Origin: Cymbidium sinense
Taxonomy: Eukaryota > Streptophyta > Magnoliopsida > Asparagales > Orchidaceae
Assembly: GCA_021442155.1 (NCBI GenBank)
Contig: CM038214.1
Location: 28,210,450 to 28,274,449, forward strand
DNA: 64,000 nt
Direction: 5' to 3'
Position 1 is the first letter of the stretch; each line of letters opens with the position of its first letter. Shown here one piece after another: positions 58,011 to 64,000 of this stretch. A program made the position numbers and the translations under genes. The notes under the pieces were generated by a model. It was given only the letters and a program-made list of their open reading frames with translations. It made no database searches and was not told the DNA's origin.

Positions 58011-61000
58011 GCATGAAGGCATTGGTCACGTGGATCCCTGGTTTGTATACAACCAATTGTGTCCTCCCTCATGCTCTATTCCTTAGCCTAAGCTTCAGGT
58101 GAAGAAGGAAGCAAGAGCAAGGCACACTTCATGGAGCGTAAATCAAAGCTGTGGAGGAACCCTTTCTTGTTGATACTTACCAAGCAAAAGGCATAGAGGT
58201 TATGTTCACACATCATGGGGAAGAAGCTATGATTGGTGCAATTTTTGGTTCTTTCTATTCTTTCTTATGACCCAGTAGGTTAGTGACCGAGAGATTCTAT
58301 GTTGAAGAAATAATCGATGATATTTCCACTCTTGGAAGAATCACTGTAGTTGGTGCTTGAGTAGGGGCATTCAATTTTTATTTCAACTCTAGGTGAACAA
58401 GGTGCTAGCCTAGCTTTTCTCAAGCTTGATTCACAATAGTTATAAGTTCAAGCAGAAGAGTCCTTCTTTCTTTTTGAAATGGTCAAATTAGCCAAACCCC
58501 TAGAAGGGCAAAAGCACATATTCCACTCAAGAAAAGCAACAGAGTTAGCATTCTCCCCATTGTTGGAGGTCTATTAAATCTCTTGGAGGAAGGCCTACTA
58601 GTAGATAGTGGTGTGGTAGCTCTTATTAGTTTGAGTCAGTTTCAATAGTTGTAAACTCTTCTTTCTCGATGAAATCATAGATCTATCATAGCCAAGTCCA
58701 ATGAGTTGGCTTCCTTGCTAGAAGAAACTCACTAAACATCTTTCTGCTTATTGACTATTGGAAGAACTTTCAAATCGGTGGTAGATAATTAAGGAAAACT
58801 TTCTATCTGAGAAAAGAAAATGTACCAAATGAGAAGGAAAGTGACTCATGCCCAATAGAAGAAAAAAGTAGGAATGGGTTTGGTAAGAAAAAAAGTGATT
58901 CTACCATTGCATAAGACCAATACTAGCACCTAGTATTTTTGTCTTTGGCTTTGTATTTGGGTTTATATCAAGCTTCATTCTCATCCCGGTCCTCAGCATA
59001 TGAAGCCCCTGCATTTTTCTTTTTTCTTGGCTATGAACTGAATGGAAGGAAGAAATGATTGACCAACTTTCTCATTCGGTTTTTTCCTAATTCTTTCAAA
59101 GTTTTAGTCTATTTCTTTTCAATGTCAGGGAGAGTTTAAGTAAAAAGAAGTCAAAATAGGTCACAAAGATTCAATCAGAGAGAAGATAAAAGAATCATTT
59201 AGTGTGTATTGAACTTCAATACACAAATCAGCTCTGGAATGGAAGCCACGGAACCCCGATTCAATTCTTAATCGTATAAACACAAAAGGAAGGTCTGAGG
59301 GCTGAAGAGCTTCATACAAAGAAAAAAGGAAATAGAAAAGGTGTGTAACATTATGCTATTCATTTTTATCTCGTCAAATATTTTTTTAGTCTAGTATTGA
59401 ATTTGATTTCTGGGTCTTTTTCTGAGCTATCTAAAAATCGATCAACTTTCTTTTCTAGCCATCCTAAGCTTGCACCTTTTAGAGTCAGGTCAGGCTCCCA
59501 CCTAAGCTCGTATGTAAGTTGTGTGCTATCTCATTTCTTTTCCTTATAAAAAAAGAAGTGTGTGGCCAAAAGGCTATCTAAAGAAAATGAGCTGGAAGAG
59601 GATGCACATCCCATAAAAGGTCCTAAATCTATGATTCACCTGGGTTCTTTTTCTTCTTGGTAACACTCTACTATAAGAAAAATAAAAGAATTTGAAGAAC
59701 CTCGATGAAGAAGCAAAAATTCTTTAGAAGGCTCACAACATAAGTGAGATCTAGTTGATGGTTGATAAGAATTCATATATAGGCTCGAAAAGAGTAATAG
59801 CTAGATAACATAGTAGTTAATGGATCTACTTGTCGTTCACTACCCCAACCCCAAATTAGCATGATTGACCTTACATACTTCAAACTTTCTTGCTGGAAAG
59901 GTTATCAAACTAACTCGAAGAAACATAATCCTTTACTACTATATGTCTTTCAGGGAAGGCATCCTTCACAGGTGGTACTTACTTTATTATGCTCTAAAGC
60001 ATACTGAAAACACTTTGAAACAATCTGAAGAGCTAAGCTAAGCTGAAAAGAAAATAAGCTAGCCACCTTCCCCTCCCTACGATTACCTTCTTTTTCCAGC
60101 TAAAATGACTCACCACCCTTCGTCGCATTAGACTTTTAATCTTTTGTAGAATAGCATTATTACTATAGCTTAGGGATTCTATCACATTGTTATAGCTACT
60201 CTTCCTTCCCTTTCTCACTGAGTAAGCTTAAAATCTTGGTTAGTTAGTCTCTCAAGGCACTTTGTCCCCTCTCATTTCTTCTTGTACCTGAACTTATGCA
60301 TCTATGATCCCTGTCTATGCCATGTGTTTGGTATTGAGTATGTTCTATTTAGAGAGATTCAATCCTTGCTTCTTCTCCCACGGGCAGTAATTTCTTTCTT
60401 ATTCAAAGAGTCTGAAGACTGATAAGATGGAATAGTGTCACCAAGTCTTTCAAGAGTGAGGATCCCTATCATTTTTCTATAGAAAATTGGTAGTGGGGTA
60501 CTGGTACATAATTAGGAATGCGTGCCAGAGTGTTGATGGATCAACTGTTTGATAGATACTGTAGCCTTGATGATAGGTACTTAGGACCTCAACCATCCAT
60601 CTTGGTAACAATCTATTACTTTTTTTGGGAAGTAATAACCAAAATTTCAGAGGGTAAGGTCATATGCCACTAGGTGCATGATTAAGTAACCAGTGTCTCA
60701 ACCAGCAATTAGACTTCCCAAGACACAGTACGAAGCTCCCCTTCAAGTGATATAACTCACATTGAAGTCTCACACCCAAATCCTTAAAGAATCAAGCGCC
60801 AAATGAAATTCACAACTAATCGAATTACCTTGAGTGAGAGAGGAGTATGCTAATGGAAAGCTTCATCAGTGATCAATCGACTAAGAACTTCCATTAACCA
60901 ATTATGGATAGGATGCAAAAGCATCTGCCGAATTGGGTTGCCTATGGAAAACACACACACTTTCCCACTGCCCTATAGTTTGACCATAGACTGACCACAC

Positions 61001-61097
61001 TCTGGTTTTGTCAAACAACTATTCCAGATTTCTTGTGTGAGAAGTATAAAACTATTGATTAATTAGCCTAGGCCTAATGTACCTCTTCTATCAGATT
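58011..61097 (-). repeat. Long inverted repeat, arm 2
   Basis: Reverse complement of 42,757-45,707 with many substitutions and indels. Arm 2 holds a relic of the small ORF seen at 44,081-44,308. The arms flank direct repeat B and would allow inversion of that segment in a recombining organelle genome. Confidence 0.92.
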
Positions 61098-63400
61098 CTA
61101 TTTGATCATCATAATCACTTGTCTCAAATATTGTGCAATTAGAGAACCAAAGACTCCCAATATTAGACAATATCTCATGAGGAATTATGGTCATCAATGC
61201 AGTGGCTTCCACAGATAAATTATGCCATGCACTAAGTTACCATTACAACCTTAACATGTCCACTCATCAAGAGGATTCTTGTAGGTGTTTGGAGTGGAGT
61301 TCCAAACTGGTTGAAACTAAAAAAAATTGAGTTGAAGCAATATTTTGGTGTAGGATCACATAAGATGAGAGGATGGAGGAAGCCCTTAATTTGACTGTGG
61401 TATCCCTACATGCTTAACTAGATTGTAATTTGGTATCAAGATCGTGGTTGGGGAGACTTTCCTTCACACCTTTGGCCAGACTTTTCTAACCTTAGATAAA
61501 GAGCACAAGCTCAATATCAATTTGAAAATTCTAAGTTCAGTTCTCCTTCTTTGGATCTTTCGATAATAAGGAGGAACTAAATGTGGTATGCCATCTCATG
61601 TCAATGAGACATAAGTTATTGCCCGACTCCTAAAGCTGAATGAACATGAAGAATCTCTCGCATCCATTAGACAACCTACCAAAGATCGAGTACCTTCTAA
61701 GGTACTCTGCTAGATCCACGTGCCTAAATGCTCTCAAAGTTTAAATGATTCAATCATAGGCATTCTTTTCTTCACTTTCATTGAAGATAGGTAAACATTA
61801 GAGCTCACCTAGACCTGTAGCTCTAAAAGAGCTTTAGCTTTTGGGAAGGGAGGCACCTGAGCATGACTTAGGTAGTTCTTTGACATGAAAGAGTCTATAT
61901 TGTGTATAATCTAACGAAATCAATTAAGGTAAGGCACGTAGCAATAAGACATTTCTGCCTACTTAGCTGCCTCGTGGAACATACCATTATCATGATAGCT
62001 AATTACTTAGCTTCAAACTTAGATAGATTGGAGAGTGATGAACTCTCCATCCAGGGTAGATTGCTATGCTTGGATCCGAAATGCTAACTTGCAAATGCAC
62101 TACTGAACAATGCTCCTTTCAACTATGGAGAGATTACCAGGATGCGACACTGCTGGAACCAACCGGGTTAGAGAACCACCACAGCAGGTCATCGATAGAG
62201 GTATCACAACAAATTACTAGAGCATTGGAAATGATTTATTTCACTAAATCTTTGAACCAGCAAATGGATAGAGCTAGCGCTGGATCTCCCCTTTCATTCA
62301 AGAGTAGCTTATTCAAACATCTATCCAAAAAATAGGGATTGATAGCATCGTTATAGGCTAAGAAAGGAGTAGTCATCTAGCATAGTTTATATGCTTTCCA
62401 ATAGATGCTTGACCGAATTCTTATCTACAAGAAATGAGAAGCTAATATGCTATATTGCATCATTTTGGAACAAACTTCTTTTTTTCTCCCTAAGATCAAA
62501 TTTAGTATGAGGCTTATCCTTATAGATGCGAGACAAGAGAGAACAATGATAAAGAATAGAGTTGAAAAGTACCAACTACCAAGTATGGAGCTACCTCTTC
62601 CTTTAGCAAAGGAGAAGTGGAATGGGCAAAAAGAGTGCCCAACAAAGGACATATGAGAGGTAAAAAAGTTACATATACAATTCCACTTACTCACAATAGT
62701 AAGGATAATGAACCTTGATGTTAATGATAAAAAACTCACTCTATTGAAGTGTTCCCATCTGAATATTATTCTTTTGTTCAACTTCAAAAGGATGAGATCC
62801 ACTGACGAGCTATCTTCAGGTTATGGAAGAGTAGGTGCCTTGATAGGCATAGGCACCTAATTATCTATTTTAAAAAATATGTAATCGATTGAATTGATAG
62901 CAAATTTCATTGTGATGTTCACCGACTATGTCATGACTTTTCTTCAGAGTTCACTCTTTGCTTCATATCCAAGCTTTCTTTAGCTAGAAAAAGCTTTTTT
63001 CTATGAGATTTCCTGTTGAAATAAAAAGATCTTTTCTAGATGTCTCTTTTTCTATCAATTTCTAGAAAAGTAAAGGTTCTAGAAGAATGGAATCATTCTC
63101 TGGAGGGTTGAATTGAATGCTACCATTATCTTGGGAAACCTAACATATGTTAGAAAAGGTAGTATAGAGTTTGGCGGATGGTGCCTATACTACGGACATC
63201 CCGTGATCCCTTTCAACACCTTGGGATGGGGAGGCAATGACTTCGATAGTGGATCGGTCTTGAACACCTTTCATAGGCAGAAAAGGTGTAGTATGCCCAA
63301 GGGTCCAGTTGACCTTTGGCACATTGTTCCCTCTCGTGAAGACGGTCACCTATAAGAAATGAATTCAAGCAAAGGAAAAAAGAAAGTATTTACAAATTCC
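61098..63400. other. Organelle-like sequence with small ORFs
   Basis: Open frames at 62,066-62,335 (89 codons, plus), 62,425-62,802 (125, minus) with 62,447-62,656 antisense to it, and 63,113-63,355 (80, plus) are the longest. None has a motif I recognise. The overlap of open frames on both strands argues for chance. The composition is like the rest of the mosaic. Confidence 0.4.
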
Positions 63401-63540
63401 ATTTCTAGTTAGTAACTTTTATTAATATAATATAGATATTAAATCTATATTCTTTCTTCTCTTCTTTTTATTTGGTTCAAATGAAAAAGAAAATGAAGAG
63501 AGTTCTAAAGTGAAGTTGATCCAAAATGAAAAGGAGGCTC

Positions 63541-63739
63541 ATGGCCAAAGGTAAATATATTAGAGTTATAGTTATTTTGGAATGTACTAGTTGTGTTCGA
63601 AAGGGTGTCAATAAAAATCACCGGCATTTCTAGATATATTACTCAAAATAATTAACATAATACACCCAATTGACAAGAATTTAGAAAATTTTGTCGCTAT
63701 TGCCACAAGTATACAATTCATGGGGAAATAAAGAAATAG
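63541..63739 (+). pseudogene. rpl33: Plastid rpl33 relic
   Basis: The frame starts [20 protein letters not shown], the N-terminus of plastid ribosomal protein bL33, including the first CxxC zinc-type motif (CTSC). It then reads KGVNKN and hits a frameshift and stop near HF. The rest follows in other frames (RYITQ-type, LRKFCRYC second CxxC, TIHGEIKK and TAG at 63,737-63,739). Length is 199 against 201 bp. AT-rich plastid spacer lies on both sides, so a plastid segment runs from about 63,400 to the window end. Confidence 0.92.
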
Positions 63740-63870
63740 ATGGAGCAGTATGCGCATGTGATTTTTCCAAGTAGTGGGAAAATTAAGAACTTTATATCTT
63801 AACATGTATAATACAAACTAAATCCTATTTCGGTTGAATCTTAAATGAATAAAAAATGAGTATTCTATTA

Positions 63871-63949
<79 letters not shown>

Positions 63950-64000
63950 CATTTTCATAAATCCAAATGATATTTTCATAGGTACCCCCAATTGGATCGG
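63740..64000 (+). other. Plastid-type spacer after rpl33
   Basis: AT-rich sequence of the rpl33-rps18 spacer type with a long (TA)n run. rps18 is not reached within the window. Confidence 0.6.
63868..63948 (+). repeat. (TA)n microsatellite
   Basis: About 80 bp of TA dinucleotides with one C interruption (near 63,890). Such runs expand by slippage and are unstable in assembly. Confidence 0.95.

Noticed and set aside
62425..62802. A 125-codon minus-strand hydrophobic frame.
   Set aside because: No family motif, and an antisense frame is open across much of it; not supported as a gene.
63431..63540. psaJ upstream of rpl33.
   Set aside because: The interval is AT-rich spacer; no PsaJ-like sequence was found within the preceding few hundred bases.

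Overview
The window is flowering-plant nuclear (or mis-scaffolded nuclear/organellar) DNA with almost no intact genes. The left quarter is a long, degenerate plant-type telomere repeat array (TTTAGGG family) with retroelements inserted in it. The right half is old plastid DNA, and DNA that looks mitochondrial in texture, broken by frameshifts and stops. A run of exactly 100 N at 41,837-41,936 marks a scaffold join, so order and contiguity across it are not proven.

Layout. 1-8,498: a C-poor array on the plus strand grading between canonical TTTAGGG and degenerate TTTATTTTA/TTTAGG. It contains three 5'-truncated copies of a glycine-rich RNA-binding-protein (GRP) transcript and the start of a fourth, plus a recurring A-rich spacer, so a composite higher-order unit was amplified. 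A minus-strand L1-type LINE (3,151-6,488) interrupts it. 8,563-15,478: remains of a Ty3/gypsy element of the dual-RNase-H (Tat-like) type, starting inside the fourth GRP copy; gag and integrase were not found. 15,479-16,532: unassigned, organelle-like in texture. 16,533-27,250: about 10.7 kb of nearly G-free ACTAATAATAA-type sequence, which I read as a very degenerate CCCTAAA-strand array facing the left array.

27,256-63,400 is a mosaic. A direct repeat of about 8-9 kb (27,256-35,336 and 46,766-55,891) carries a broken plastid ccsA gene in each copy. An inverted repeat of about 3 kb (42,757-45,707 and 58,011-61,097) surrounds the second direct copy. A short inverted scrap of the direct repeat (57,802-58,005) abuts the second arm. 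Plastid petL-petG-trnW relics lie at 37,969-38,537, a trnL-UAG relic at 48,069 and an rpl33 relic at 63,541. A small telomere-like array (39,961-40,602) grades from the AT-rich form into canonical TTTAGGG and ties the two large arrays together. Repeat-mediated rearrangement with plastid inserts is typical of plant mitochondrial genomes, so a nuclear copy of mitochondrial DNA carrying plastid segments is the favoured reading; no mitochondrial core gene was recognised to prove it.

No gene here looks functional. The interest lies in structure: the telomere-like arrays in head-to-head orientation, their mode of decay, the captured GRP transcript, and the organellar rearrangement scars. Long-read base-calling error in telomeric repeats is the main alternative explanation for the strangest arrays.
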